In this document: positions 50,540-62,762 of the stretch, piece by piece | Numbering within the stretch: the stretch's first letter is position 1 | How the letters are laid out: each line of letters begins with the position of its first letter | Notes under the pieces: generated by a model | Told to the model about the DNA's origin: nothing | Seen by the model: the letters and a program-made list of their open reading frames with translations, nothing else | Database searches by the model: none | Made by a program: the position numbers and the translations under genes | Source: Phaeosaccion multiseriatum | Taxonomy: Eukaryota > Ochrophyta, other classes | Assembly: GCA_965112735.1 (NCBI GenBank) | Contig: OZ218952.1 | Coordinates: forward strand, 5,766,001 to 5,830,000 | Length of the DNA stretch: 64,000 nt | Direction of reading: 5' to 3'

Positions 50540-53500
50540 CTCTGCCCCGGTTCCCTTGATCAATAAGACAGGCGCAATCCCGTCGCTAATGGCCTCCACA
50601 TAGCCGAGCAGGTCGATGGCGTTGGTTTTCGGCTGAAGAGGCAGATTTGTCACGACGAGCTTGGCTTTGCTGCTGTACTGCAAGATAGACCTGTGATGCC
50701 GTTTGGAAAACAATGTACAGCCAGGGCGTCAACAAAGACTGAGTCATCCTTTTCACCACTCTCTTACGCTTTTGCTTGCTTGGGTAAGAGTACGAATCTG
50801 AGGTTGGTCTCCCACTTTGCCCCACCTCCCCCCTCTCCCTCCCTCGCTCCTTCCCACCCGCCATCCCTCCCTCTCTGTCTCTCCTTCCTCCCTCATACCG
50901 GGCAGGCAGGCAGGGCTGCAGCACGCACCTATTGAGGAGGAAGGCCGTCCGCATGACGTCCTCCTCTTGCCCAGCTCGGTCCTGACTCATGTCTGCCGTG
51001 GCTGGGTGCGGAGTCTCCTCTGACTCCAGCTCCTGAGACACATGAACGGACAAGACATAAGGAGAGAAGGGAGGCAAAAGTGAATCACTCGTACGCACGA
51101 CACACCCGGTTCAGGTGCCAGGTATCCGATAAATCTCTCGTGCTCTTCCTTCCTTGCTCTCTACTGTCCTGTCTGTACCTCTGGCTCGGTCTGAGATCTG
51201 CCCTCGATGATGGAGTTGACCACCACGCACTTGTCCCTGAAATTGTGCGCGCCTGTTCGACTGTCGGAGTTCAAAGACAGCTGCGCCACACCGGCGTTCT
51301 TGGCGTGGTCCTGCAGCGGCAGCAGTTGGTGATAAGAGCAGCAGAGTAGCAGACGACGGGAGTGACGGGCGTGAGACAACTCAAGAGACGAGCGGTCCTT
51401 CCTTTAGGCGAGAGATGGAACCTACCTGCTGCGCTCGATCCTCCATGGCTCTACGGTACAGCTCGTCGTTGAAAGACGTGTCCCTGAGGTCGATGGCGCG
51501 CACGGACGCCTTGATGCGCACCTGCTCCAGGTACTCCTGCACGTCCCTCTCCACCTGACTGGGCACGTCGCTGCCGTCCATCACCACGCTGAACAGGCGG
51601 ATGGAGCAGCGCTAGAGAGAGAGAGGAGGGGGAGGGGGGAGAACGATAAGGCCTTTGGCCAGGGAGACGCGATTGGAGACAAAAGGCCGTGTTCCGCCTC
51701 GTGGAAGTAGTCACGATACGAACGATACTATCGCACCTTCCATGTGCGGTGCAGGGTAAGGAGGTAGGGCACCAGCAGGAGGAGCCCGCCGTCGTGCGCC
51801 ACCCACCAAATGTCGATGGTGTTCCCTCTGCGGTGCGGGCAAAAAGCATCACATCACAGCAGGAGCAGCACTTGTGAGCCTTAGGGCCAAGCCACACAGC
51901 CGAGTGTAGGCTGTAGGCTCCCATGCAAGGCAAAGCAAGGCAGTGCAAGGCCAAGGCACACCGACCAACCTCAAGAGCGCCTCGAAGCCGGAGGGGAGCT
52001 TTTTGTTGCCCTTGAGCACCATGACGGCTTTCTGGGCATTGACGGCGCCACGCAGCATGCTGACAAACTGTGTGTGCACACAAGACAAGAGATAACCTTG
52101 AGGGCCAAGCGCAGGGGAGGCGAGAGAGTGGATTCAATACTCTATCACATCATACCTTGGTACCCTTTTCGAAGTTCTTGCTCCAGTCCTCTGGCCACCC
52201 AAAGAGGACCGTGTTTGGCTGCATCGTGCCAATGCCGGTGTGGTGCATGACTGTGACTGCGCTCTCCACGACGTTCTGACAGATGGACACTTTGCTGAAG
52301 CCGTCAATGCTCTCATCCACCAAGTGCACGTTCAGCACCCGCTGTGCTTCCTTCTGCTCGTTGGCAAGTGGCACGGCAGGGCATGGCACAAGCAAGTAAG
52401 CAAGTATGGATGGATGCGTTACTTGTGGGGGGAGGAAGGCTCGTCAGGGCCCTCCACACGCACGCACGCTCGCAGGGCCTTCCGTCCGCGCCTCTTACTC
52501 ACACTCGCCGCCAATAGGGGCTCTCTTCCAGCACCACCCAAACCTCCTGCTTCTCGTCATCATCACCACTCGTCTTTCTCTGGAGCCTCCTCACGTACCG
52601 CCTTGACAGTGTCTTCGATAATGTCTCCAGGCATGAGCGCAATGGCCATCAACAGGCCTCGCCCCATCTTCATTTGTCCGGCGAGCGTCAAGAGCTCCGG
52701 CACCGTCGGGTTGCCCTTCTCGTCCACCTTTCACAAGAGAGAACGAGGAGGGAAAGAGAACTGAATTTTCCGCTCTTTACGCACTCCCACCCCCAACACC
52801 AGCCTCTTCTTACTTTGCAAAAGACAAGGAGCTGGGGCCGCCAATTCTTGGGGTGCATTTCTCGGTACGAGAGACTCAGCAGCATGTCTCTTGCCAGCTG
52901 AAAGCGGAAGCCCACGAGCGTGTCTCCCCAGTCCCGTGTTGCGTTGTTGTACTTGACGTAGAAGAGCAGCGTGAAGGCCAGGAAAATGGCAATCACGGCC
53001 ATCTGAAAGAGACAGGGAGGAAAACAAACAGCAAAACTGCCCGTTACGCGTCGCCCTTGCTGCTGCTGCCAGATACAAGGCTGGAGAAGCAAACAACTCA
53101 CTTAAGTCACTGACTCAAAACACACTTAATCAAAACACTTGCCTTCCAAGAGATGATGAGCATGATGGCCACACACATGAGGCAGCCCAAAAGGGCAGTG
53201 TGCCAGCTGTAGTACTTCCACTCAGGCCGGAAGCCCGGAGACTGCCCAGGCAAGGCGAAGGAGTCAAACACGGGGGGGGGGGGGGGGGGGGGTAGCCGGG
53301 GCGGGACGTGACTACGGGCCCGGCAGAGCAAAGTACAGCAAAGCAAGCCACAGCAAGCCTTCTTTCCCTTGACATCCATACCTGAAGAATGCTCAGCACG
53401 AAGCAGCTAAAGTTGATGGCTCCATACATGAGCAGAAAGAACATAGTAACGACAGGGGAGATGTAGTCCAGATTACCCGCCAGGCACGGGATTGATGCGA

Positions 53501-55936
53501 GGATCCACGTCAACACCACCGCACGACTCGGCTCCTGTACAGAGGGAGAGGAGAGGGGGGGGGGGCGTGAATCACCGTCAAGAGAGGCGCGTGGGAGCGG
53601 GGAGGGAGTGGAGGCATGCATACGAACCTTATCCGGGGGAGGGGCGAAGTGGACTAGGAAAGGAATCGTCCGGTCGTTGGCGATGGCCGCAAGGAGGCGA
53701 GAGGCGCCCACGATACACTGAGGGGGGACAGGAAGATGGCACAAGCACAAGCAAGGGTTCCGCGCGAGTCAATGAGGGACGGGGCCAGCGGTAAGGGGCA
53801 CGAAGACGACCCCATGAGACACCCACCCACCCACCCACCCACGCACCTGCATGGCGGCCCCGCAGGAGGAGAAGACGATGCCGAGGCTCACAAGGTACTG
53901 CGTAGGCCACGCAACCTTCGCCGCCACGAGCTTGTCGTCAATCAACGTTTCGTGGCTCATGCTGCGTTGGGAATCCGAAGAGAGGCCAAGCACATTTAGA
54001 GTGACTGTGACCCCTCTCGAAACAGGGGAGAGGGATAGGAGAGAACAGATAAAAGGGGATTGGTCCAACCCCTCTTCTCACCTGGACCCAAAGAGAAGTG
54101 TGAATAGCACGTACAACATGGTAGTAAACGCAATGGCGTTGAGCGTCCCCTGTGTAGCAAAGGAGGCGGCGGGGCGGCAAAGTGAGGGGAGGGTGTGTGG
54201 GGGAATCGAATCGAGACTTGACCGCAGTAGTCGTACCGTCGGGATGCTCTTCCCCGGCGTTGCTAAGGCTGCCGAGCGATTGCACCCTGCCATGATGCCC
54301 GTGGCCGATGGGAAGAACAAGGCCTGGTCCCGCAGGAAAGCGAAGGGGGAGAGCACCATCCGTCAGCAAAGACTGTCGTGCCCACTCTTCCTTTGAGAAG
54401 AGACCCGCTTACTTACCAGCAGAGAGAAGAACGTCGGGGTGATGCCCGTATCCGGGTCCTCCGTGAAGTGCGGCTTGATGGAGTCGAAGGCGTCTCGGTC
54501 CTCGGAAGAGAGCCCTCCGTTGTACTGACCCGCAGCGAAGAGCAGCACGCCGACAATGATACTAACATAGACGGAGAGAGACAGAGAGAGAGAGGGAGGT
54601 TTGTGTTGTTCGTGCCTACCTCGCAAAAAGCTCTCCCGGGCCAACCAACCTTGCAATGGAGAAGAAGACCATGCCCAGAAACACTGTGGATGAAGCATCC
54701 ACTACTCGCCCCCCCACGCCCACCGTGCCCGAGAGCAGGGCCATGAACACGAGAGCGAGCACTTGTTGGCTGCCGGGCCACGAGCCCACAGAAAACGTGG
54801 AGGATATCGTCTCCACTGCCCCCAATACGTAAATGCTGCAATTGGCGGGAGCAGGTGGAGAGAAGGGGGAGGGGGTTAGAAGAATTCCTGCCCTCCCTCC
54901 TGAGAGCTCTGCTGTGCCGCGTGTACCTCTACCCTACACACCTGGCCGCCATGGTGGTACCCAGATAGAACAGAGTTCCAATGGCCCCACCAATCTCCAC
55001 CCCCAGGTTTCTTGATATCATGTAGTAGGGTCCGCCCGCCTGGCACAGGGGAAAGTGAGAGGGCCAACAATGAGCTACGCACTCGCCTCGCATCGCCTGG
55101 CCTTGCACCCTTCTCCTCTCTCCTCTCTGCTCCCACCCCCCCACCTGGACTGTTCCATTCGTCGCAATAGCGCTCATGCTCAATGTCGTCAGCAAGGTTG
55201 TGAGTTTGGACAGAAATATAATAAGCATGGTCAAGCCTGCGCCCTGTGCGACAAGAGTGGAGGCACGACAGGGTTGGGGTTTGAGTGAGGCTTGATGCAT
55301 CTCGTTGTGGCAATGGAACAGAGAGGGGACTCTGACGCACCGCCTCCCCCGTGATGAATGGCAGCCGGATGAAGAGGATCACGCCCATGATGTTCTGCAC
55401 GCACGGCAAGAACACACCCTGGGAGTTGGGGGCAGGGGACGGACGGGGCACGGCGCAGGCTGTGAGAAGAGGAAGCTCACTCTTCTTCCTTCCCACTATT
55501 TCGGGTTTCGCAAGCAAGAGCGCCAGCATACCTTCAGCGTGTTCATCTTTTGGACGCTGGCTCCGGCACGGGCCGCCTTCGCGGCAGCCTCCTTGTTCTT
55601 GGCACTCATCACGTATTCCCCGGGCACGATGGACGTGTCCTCCACCCAAGGGGCCTGCAGAGTGGAAACGGTGCTCGTGAGCTTCGAGCACACAGCGCAG
55701 GCAGGGCAGAGGGAACACCTAATCCCTTCCCTCTCGTCATCAGGTCGTTGTTGATTCCACCGTACCTCTGCCGTCCCGCCCGCGGGCGAAAATGGTATCA
55801 TCTCGATGTCCTGCAGCTTCTCCTCCCCCATTGGTGTTTGCCGTGGGTTTTCAGTCCATTCGAACCTCGGTCTGGGCTGGCCGTCGCTGCCCCCGCTATT
55901 CAGCATGATGGCTTCCCGGCGACGACTCTCGATCAT
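50384..55936 (-). CDS. K-Cl cotransporter family transporter (SLC12/KCC)
   Basis: Electroneutral cation-chloride cotransporter of the KCC branch, in a cell or vacuolar membrane. Twenty-three exons give 937 residues. The first helices carry [40 protein letters not shown], and [18 protein letters not shown], all close to KCC proteins. [16 protein letters not shown] lies in a later loop, followed by the remaining helices. The cytosolic C-terminal domain has [20 protein letters not shown], and the last residues read [15 protein letters not shown]. The start may be either of two nearby Met codons (55936 or 55906). One intron, after the exon ending at 53143, has a GC instead of GT donor; only that choice keeps the frame. 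Exons: 55936-55766, 55654-55532, 55418-55341, 55243-55145, 55039-54942, 54835-54650, 54561-54417, 54323-54237, 54149-54082, 53961-53847, 53717-53628, 53534-53382, 53241-53143, 53002-52814, 52727-52599, 52356-52156, 52067-51970, 51827-51737, 51611-51426, 51310-51179, 51032-50929, 50690-50540, 50404-50384. Confidence 0.9.
50497..50535. repeat. (CA)n microsatellite at a KCC donor site
   Basis: On the minus strand the exon ending at 50540 is followed by GTGCGTGTGTG, leading into about 19 GT units. Confidence 0.9.
53272..53292. repeat. 21-base G homopolymer in a KCC intron
   Basis: An uninterrupted run of G on the + strand inside the intron between the exons ending at 53382 and starting at 53241. 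It has quadruplex potential on the non-template strand and is a likely place for sequencing error, though not in coding sequence. Confidence 0.85.
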
Positions 55937-56187
55937 CGACTCTCACACTACTTTCGCTCTAACACCGGACTTCCACGCTACCGGATGCGGAGCACTCACT
56001 CCGCACTCACTCCCCTTGTCTTTCTTTGGGCGATTTTCCCATCATATCCCCTATGCATCTCCTTTCTTTCTCTGTCTTTCCTTGCTTCTCCTTATATACG
56101 GAGTTGTGTTCACTCTCATCGTATGTCAATTGGCCCAAGCACAGGCAGCGGTAACCTCCCTCCCCTGAGAAGTCAGAAATTAATAAC

Positions 56188-57842
56188 ATGTCCCACTCTA
56201 TGGACGCTGCGCTGCAGCAGGAGATCAGAGCCTTGCCCGGAAATACCAAGTGTGCCGAGTGCAACGCGGCCAACCCCCAGTGGGCTTCGGTGCGTGTTGA
56301 CCCCTCTGTTTTGTCTCTCTTGATCTCTCCCGCGCGCTGTCGCTCTCTGACGCGCCACCTCTCTCTCCCTCCCCCCCGCCCAATCTCCCTCTCCTCCCCT
56401 CCTCTCTCGCTCCCTCTCTGTCTCTCCCTCTCCGCCCTCTCCGACCCCCCCTCCTCTATCGTTCTCTCTGTCTGTCTCCCTCTGTCTGTTCCGCACAGGT
56501 CACGTATGGAAGTGTCTTTTGTCTCGACTGCTCAGGTAAGAGAAGAGAAGGCGAGAGGGATGAACGAGTCAGGCAAGCCGCGCCTCTATGGTTATATACC
56601 GATCACTCCCCCCTCTCCTCTCTGAAACCAACCCAACCAACAGGAAAGCATCGCTCGCTCGGGGTGCACCTCTCATTTGTGCGCAGTATTACGATGGACT
56701 CGTGGTCTGACAAGCAAATTCAGATGATGCGCCTTGGAGGCAATGCAGCATTGCTGGAGTGGTTTGCAGAGCACGACATCTCCATGACCGAGTCAATATC
56801 CCAAAAGTATAACAGCGCTGCTGCTGAGTTGTACCGAGATCGCTTGGTGGCCAAAGTGGAGGGTAAGCCTCTCCCGACTGTGCTGCCAGAGCGGAAGCCT
56901 GCCAGCTCTGCAGGAGCTGGGGACTCTGCAACGATGGAACGCATGGTGGGAGAGTCAGACGAACAGTACATTGCCCGACAGACGTGCTTAAAGGAGCAAG
57001 CGGCGGAAAGGATGAGACAAAAGTTTGGGGGGGGTGGGGGGCGCATGCAGGGCCTTGGCAGCGATTCATCTTACGACCCCAGTCGAGGGTATGGTGGTGG
57101 AGGAGGAGGTGGTGGTGGAGGGGATTCTTCGGGCTTGGGTGAGGTGGGGCAAAAGTCCATCAAGCTTTTGGGCAACGCGTTCAGCTCCTTGGCAACAGGA
57201 GTGCAGGCAGTAGCGGAGGGGACCAGGCAGACGCTGCAGGACGAGCAGCTCGGGGCGAAAGTGTCCAACGGTTTCACGTCTATTACAGGCAAGCTCAAGG
57301 ATCCCAACCTAACGAATGACCTGCGCAAGGGGGCAAGTAACACATGGGGTTTTGCCGCCTCAATGTGGACTAAGGCCCAGGATGCAGCCCTGGGGAAGGA
57401 GGAAGATCTCAGTCTATACAAGGCTGACGCTGTGGACAGGCCTTTGCAGTCCACACAGAAATACGAAGGCTTCGGCGGCGGGATGGATGGTGGCGGTGGC
57501 GGTGCTGATGCAGCAGACAGAGGGAGAGACGCGGGGCAAAGTCAGTGGCCGTCTTCAGGCGCTTCAGCAGACAGTTATCAGAGCAGCCAAAACGGCAATG
57601 GAGGCTACAGAGTCCCAAGCGCACATTCCCCGCCAGACAGATACGACGCTCAGCCGCGCAGTCCGACACCCCCTTACTCTCCACAGACGCACTCCCTCGC
57701 CCAGCAATTGCCTTCGCCCCCGCGGACGGTTCACCCTCCGGCTTCGCGACAAAAAGGAGGGGGAAAGGCGTGCAACAGCAGCACCAGCGCCAAGGGAGGA
57801 GAGGACGACTTCTTTGCTTCATTTGGTGTCGACGACAAATAA
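56188..57842 (+). CDS. ArfGAP1-type GTPase-activating protein
   Basis: Stimulates GTP hydrolysis by Arf1 during COPI vesicle cycling at the Golgi. Three exons (56188-56289, 56499-56535, 56644-57842) give 445 residues. The zinc finger is complete: CAEC (22-25) and CLDC (42-45), C-x2-C-x16-C-x2-C, followed by the arginine finger in GKHRSLGVHLSFVRSITMD. The domain continues to about residue 120 with YNSAAAELYRDRL. Downstream, GNAFSSLATGVQAVAEGTRQ is Ser/Thr-rich and amphipathic, like the curvature-sensing ALPS motif of ArfGAP1. A second similar stretch (NTWGFAASMWTKAQDAA) follows. The C-terminal third is Gly/Ser/Pro-rich and disordered. Its stop lies 43 bp from the stop of the opposite La-related gene. 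Confidence 0.92.
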
Positions 57843-57885
57843 TTATGATCCATCACGTTTGTGAACTCTCTCCCCTTGTCTCATA

Positions 57886-59231
57886 TCAGGGGGCACCACT
57901 ACCTGTCTGGTCCTTCCTCGCTAGTTTGTCTGCCAGTGAAAGGCCCTTTGAAGCCCAAGGAGCGGCAGCTGCCGCGGGTTTCTCGGCGACCGCAGCCTTC
58001 GCTGGGTCACTCGCAGGCGAACTCGCCGATACAGAAGGCTCCTCGGCCTCTGCAGTCGAAGGAGTGTTCTTCTTCGAGACCTCCCAGCCTCTTGGTCGCG
58101 CTGCTGCTACTGCTGCTGCTGGTACTGCTGCTGCTGCTCCTGCTGCCGCTACTGGGGCCTTTGCTACTGGGCCCTTTCCTACCGGGGCCTGCTTGGTGCT
58201 GCCACTCGCGACGGGCTGCTGACCCTGCCCCTGGCCGTCTCCTGCTGCTGCTGCCCCCCTCTTTCTCCCGTTCATCGGGCCGCCCTCCTTCGTGCTCGGC
58301 ACTGTCTTGCCTCCCTTTCTTGAAGAACTCGAAGAGGGCTTGTCTACCGCTGCTGAAGCTGTCTTCCCCTCTCCCTTTGGTGGTTCAGTGGGCGTACGAG
58401 AAGGCTTCAGCAGCGCCGCTGCGTATCCCCCAATTGCTTTCTTCGGCCCCTTGGAGTCGCTGCCTGCTTCTGACTTCGCCACATCACCCGTCTTCTTTGC
58501 CCCCCCCTGTGCGTCTGTGTGCCCGTCACACATATAGTTCCCCCAATTGTCTACTGCACCAGGAATGATGCCCTCTCGATGCACCGGCCGCCCCTTCCGC
58601 AGCTGCTCGCGAACGTCGTCAATACTCACCGAGCGTTGCCTCTGCAGGAGGTCGGTGTTCACCTCTCGATCGTAAATCATCTCATGCTTTCCCAACTCCA
58701 CTCCGGGAACACCCTCGCCCACATCCTCCTTGGTCATCGCTCGCACCACTTCCATCACATCATCTGCACTGTAGCGAATGAAGGGCTTTTGATACCCCAC
58801 AGGAATCACTCCAGCGGTGGTGCTGTCACTAGTTGAGCCCTCGCCCTTCCCCTCGCCGTTCTTGTCCTCCTCGACGGCCCTCTGCTGCTGCTGTGGCGGC
58901 TCCTGAGTCGTGTCAGAAGGACCAACTCCCTCCTCACCACCAGGAAGGGGAGGGAAATTGGCTGCCGTCAACAACGGACGCCCATGCGAAGATGCCTGTC
59001 TCTTGCTTCCATCACCCTTTGCCTCGCCTCCAGCACCTGCTGCCGCCGCCTTTGCTGCAGGCCCGCCTTCCTTTTCACCGACTCTCTTTTCCACCTTCCC
59101 TTTGCCCTTCGCAGGCTTATCGCCCTTCAACCCCCCTTTCTCTACACCGCTAGCTTTCCCTTTATCCTGTTTTCGGGCCCCACTTTGAGGCTGAGCATGC
59201 GGCGGTATCCCGCTCGCGTACTGAGCTTGCG

Positions 59232-59264
<33 letters not shown>

Positions 59265-60258
59265 TGTATTGGTGATGAAGAGGAGGAGGAGGATGGGCGT
59301 TGAGTTGTTCCTGCGTGCCCCCCGCATGCTGATGGTAAGGCTGTCCCCCTTGCAGCTGTTGTCGAGTGCTATAGGAGCCTTTTGCGCCACCGGGGGGCGC
59401 CACGAAACCCCCACCGCCCCCCCCGCCACCCCGGATGCTGCCCATTCCCCGTGCTTCAAAGGCGGTGCTCCCATGAGGAACAGCCGCATGCCCTCCTCCA
59501 CCCCTTCCTGCACCGGCCCCGACGGTGCCGGCAGCGTACTTGGGAGGCATGCCCACTGTAGGAAACGCATAGTGGCCGCCTCCTCCTCCCAGAGAAGCAG
59601 GTCCGTAGTTCGTAGTGGGCGGCGCTGCTATCCCACCTGGCATACTGCCGCCCGAGCCTGGTACCAATGGGTGACCAGTAAACCCGTGAGGAAACGGGGC
59701 ACTATCTGCCGCACTTGGAACCGGGAAAAAACTTCTAAGGATATTCTCCGTCTTGAGGCGCGCTTTAATGTTAGCCCCGTTGAAAGTCTTGCTGCGGAGA
59801 GCCAGAATCTCCTTCATTGCGTCCTCTTCAGACGCGAATGTGACAAAAAAAGTGTCTCCCACATCGCTTCTAATGCTCAGGGGCTTGGCGTGCTCCACGT
59901 CTCCTCCAGTGAAGATTTCAGCCACCTTTTCTTGCGGGGTGTCGCTCGGAATCTCCCGCAAAATGACACAACACCGTTCGCTCCGAATGTTCGGCTTAAT
60001 GCCTTCAGGAGTCAAAGTCACCAGGGTGCTGTCTGCCACGCTCTCTCTAATCAAGGCCTCGTCAGTTGTCAGTGCCTTCACCTTGGCGAATTGGGCCACC
60101 ACTTTCAAAGGAACGGCCATTTGGGAGGTCATTTGGCTCACAAGGAAGCCGTCCTGCTGCAAGTTCTGCTTTGAGAAGTAAAACTCAATCTCCTTGCGGA
60201 CAGCAGCGCCGACAGACTGCTCCTCCTTCTCCACCACGTCGCCGCCATTCCCGGACAT
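57886..60258 (-). CDS. La-related protein (LARP4/LARP6-like)
   Basis: RNA-binding protein, a single exon of 790 residues starting MSGNGGD. The La motif occupies residues about 12-95: AAVRKEIEFYFSKQNLQQDG, FLVSQM, then VSADSTL-type sequence ending LVTLTPEGIKPN. An RRM-like domain follows at about 100-175 (CCVILREIPSDTP, FFVTFASEEDAMKEI, ANIKARLKTE). The order and the RTENILRSFF-like exit resemble LARP4/LARP6, which bind poly(A) or structured mRNA and regulate translation or stability. The remaining 600 residues are low complexity: Gly-rich, polyGln, Lys-rich, and Ala-rich, with a short conserved-looking TAANFPPLPG. A Met 288 bp upstream is in frame, but the extra N terminus is not La-like, so I chose the start next to the La motif. 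Confidence 0.85.
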
Positions 60259-60844
60259 GTCTGCCCCGCGAGTGGCCCTCCTCCCGAACGCGAACGAGCC
60301 GCTCTTCCCCCAAGCAGGACAGAGGACTACACAACCCCCGAGGAGCCCAAGAACCAGCCGCGCCAAAAGCAAGCACGGCGTACCAACAGCCTCTAATACC
60401 CGCTCTGTGGATGAAGGCGAGTCAACGGGCGAAAATGAGTGGGATAGACAGGGTAGGGAAAGGAAATGAGCATCATATGAGAGACCAGGTGAAAACAAGA
60501 ACGAGGAGGGAGCCAGGGAGCCAGGGAGAAGAGAAAGGGAGAGCAAGAAGATGAAAGGACAGCACGGAGATATGAGTGGCGGACGGGCATTGGGCGAAAG
60601 CAGAGCAGGGGAGAGAAGCGGGAAAGAGGAAGAGGCCTGCAGGGGGCAGGGACTCTTTTACTTACTGCTGATGCTCCGTACTGGGCCTCCTCCAACTGCT
60701 GAGGCAAAAAATCTTAAGGACGAGCCATCCCTTTAAGGGGGCGGAAACCATCAACCCAGGGGGGTGCGTTGGTGTAACGTTCACGTTTTTTCCTTTTTCT
60801 CCTCCTCGGCTTTCCTGTTGTCTTCTACGGAGCTGTGGCGCACC
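60259..60844. promoter_or_regulatory. Divergent upstream region of La-related and protease genes
   Basis: This 586-bp stretch between two start codons pointing away from each other has no convincing coding exon. Much of it is purine-rich on the + strand (60470-60640). A more AT-rich patch with a run of A (60705-60735) and a T-rich patch (60783-60800) lie within 140 bp of the protease ATG and could hold its core promoter. No clear TATA box is seen. Confidence 0.35.
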
Positions 60845-62718
60845 ATGTCGATGCCCTCGTATGGTTCAACCTACCAGCAAGCGCGCGTGAGTCGGGAAGG
60901 CTTTGCGGAGCTGGGGGATGGCGAATCAGGACCGCGAGAGGGGCTGCTTCGGCGGCACGGGGAGGAGACAACGAAGGGCAATTGGTCACGGCAAGTTCGG
61001 AAAGCAGCAGCGTTGCTCGGAACTGGCGCTGTGCTTGGGGTGGTTTTCTTCTCTGCGATGGCCAGTAGTGACAGCAATGGCTCCGCGCGGATTCACTCAC
61101 TCTCCGTACGCCTTCCCAAGCCACTGGGGCTCAACGCGGTGCTCGACGACCGCATTGAGGAGTACAGTAGCCAGAAGGTGCGTGGCGGGCCCTGGCTCCA
61201 CGCCTGGCGCCTGCTTGAGCTGATCGCTATGATCTTTTTGCTTGCTTTGGACTGCTTGACCTGCTCTGTAGGTGTTGTTCACTGGGCTCTCTGAAGAGGA
61301 CCAGAAGGGGCTATTCGATCAGTTCAAGAAGGATCACCAGAAGGTGAGAGGGAAAGTGTTGTGCGCACAACAAGAGACGCCCAGCTTAGCAGCACACATC
61401 TCCTTTAGGTATACACTTCACCAGACGACGAAGCGGGGCGGCTCGAAACGTTCAAGGCGAACCTGGCGCTCATCGACAGCCTGAACGCCGCCAACCCCCT
61501 GGCGCTGTATGCCATCACAAAGTACACCGATTACACTGAAGACGAGAAGAAGAAGATGAGGGTAAGCCAGGGGAGAGAAGTTCTTGTCTTGGTTGAAAGA
61601 TATCGTCATTTCATCCCATACCGAACCGTGCTTCTCGCCGCTGCAGGCCCAAGGGGAGTATGCTGACTACGAGACCATGAAGGCTCGGTTACCGGAAGGC
61701 CTGATAGAAGGGGCTCCCAAGGCCCAGTCTTCTAAAGGGTCGAAGGCATCGAAGGGCCGAACGGCAACACACGAACTGGGCGAAGTAGGGTGGGCCACGG
61801 AGGATGACTGTGCGGCTTGTGAGCAGTTCCCAGGCTTTAGGTTTTACAACGCAGAAAACATGCCGACAGATTTCGACTGGCGGGCGCTGGGTGCAGTAAC
61901 GGAGGTTAAGAATCAAAAGTACTGTGGGAGCTGCTGGACCTTCTCCACGACGGGAGACGTTGAAGGCACGCACTTTCTCGCCACTGGAGATCTCACCTCG
62001 CTGTCGGAGCAGCAGCTGGTGGCATGTGACGCGAATGTAGGGTACTGTGAAGGGTACGTGGCCACAGGGGCATTCATCCCTCATGTTCCTCAGCGCCGAT
62101 GCCTCATTTATTCTCTTTTGATCCGTCTTCTCTCTTGTCAGGTGCAACGGCGGGTACCCCTACGCAGCAATGGATTACGTTACGCAGTTCGGCGGACTGG
62201 TTTCTGATGATGCGTACCCGTACAAGGGCATCTGCGCTTGGGATGCCTGTGGGGGTGGGCTAGCGGGCACACCTACTTGCGACAAGGAGGTGCTCAATAC
62301 CGAACTGGAGAGCAAGGCGATTGCGCACATTGGGGGCTGGCAAATGGTGGCACTGGGGGCTGAGTATGAGGATTCTATGGCGCTCGTGATGCTGAAGAAT
62401 GGTCCGCTGTCCGTTGCCTTCAACGCTCATGGACAGGAATACTATGTTCATGGGGTTACAGGCTGCCCCTCCACCCAATACCCAGAGTACTGCCAGGCGG
62501 GATCCATCGATCAAGGCGTTACGTGCGACCCAACATACCTCGACCACGCCGTCCTTCTGGTAGGGTACGGGGTGCAGGACGGAGTCGACTATTGGCTTAT
62601 CAAGAACAGCTGGGGCACTGAGTGGGGAGACGGGGGCTACTACCGACAAATTAGGGGCGAGAACTTTTGCGGTGTTGCAAACATGGTTGTACACTCCGTG
62701 GTAAAGGACGTTAGATGA
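60845..62718 (+). CDS. Papain-family (C1A) cysteine protease, membrane-anchored
   Basis: Five exons (60845-61177, 61272-61343, 61409-61561, 61647-62053, 62142-62718) give 513 residues. There is no N-terminal signal peptide; instead one hydrophobic helix at about 57-73 (AALLGTGAVLGVVFFSAM) suggests type II insertion, with the protease on the luminal side. A propeptide-like I29 region follows (QFKKDHQKVYTS, then RLETFKANLALIDSLN). A Ser/Lys-rich linker leads to the mature part, which begins about TDFDWRALGAVTEVKNQ. Catalytic residues are visible: Gln276, Cys282 (YCGSCWTF), His in YLDHAVLLVGYG, and Asn in IKNSWGTEWGDGGYYR. The CNGGYPYAAMDY segment is typical of cathepsins. It probably acts in the vacuole or lysosome after proteolytic release. 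A cathepsin subtype is not assigned. Confidence 0.92.
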
Positions 62719-62726
62719 TGACGGGT

Positions 62727-62762
<36 letters not shown>

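Noticed and set aside
60259-60546. N-terminal extension of the La-related protein to the Met at 60546
   Set aside because: The extra 96 residues are Leu/Ser-rich and not La-like; the downstream ATG directly precedes the La motif.
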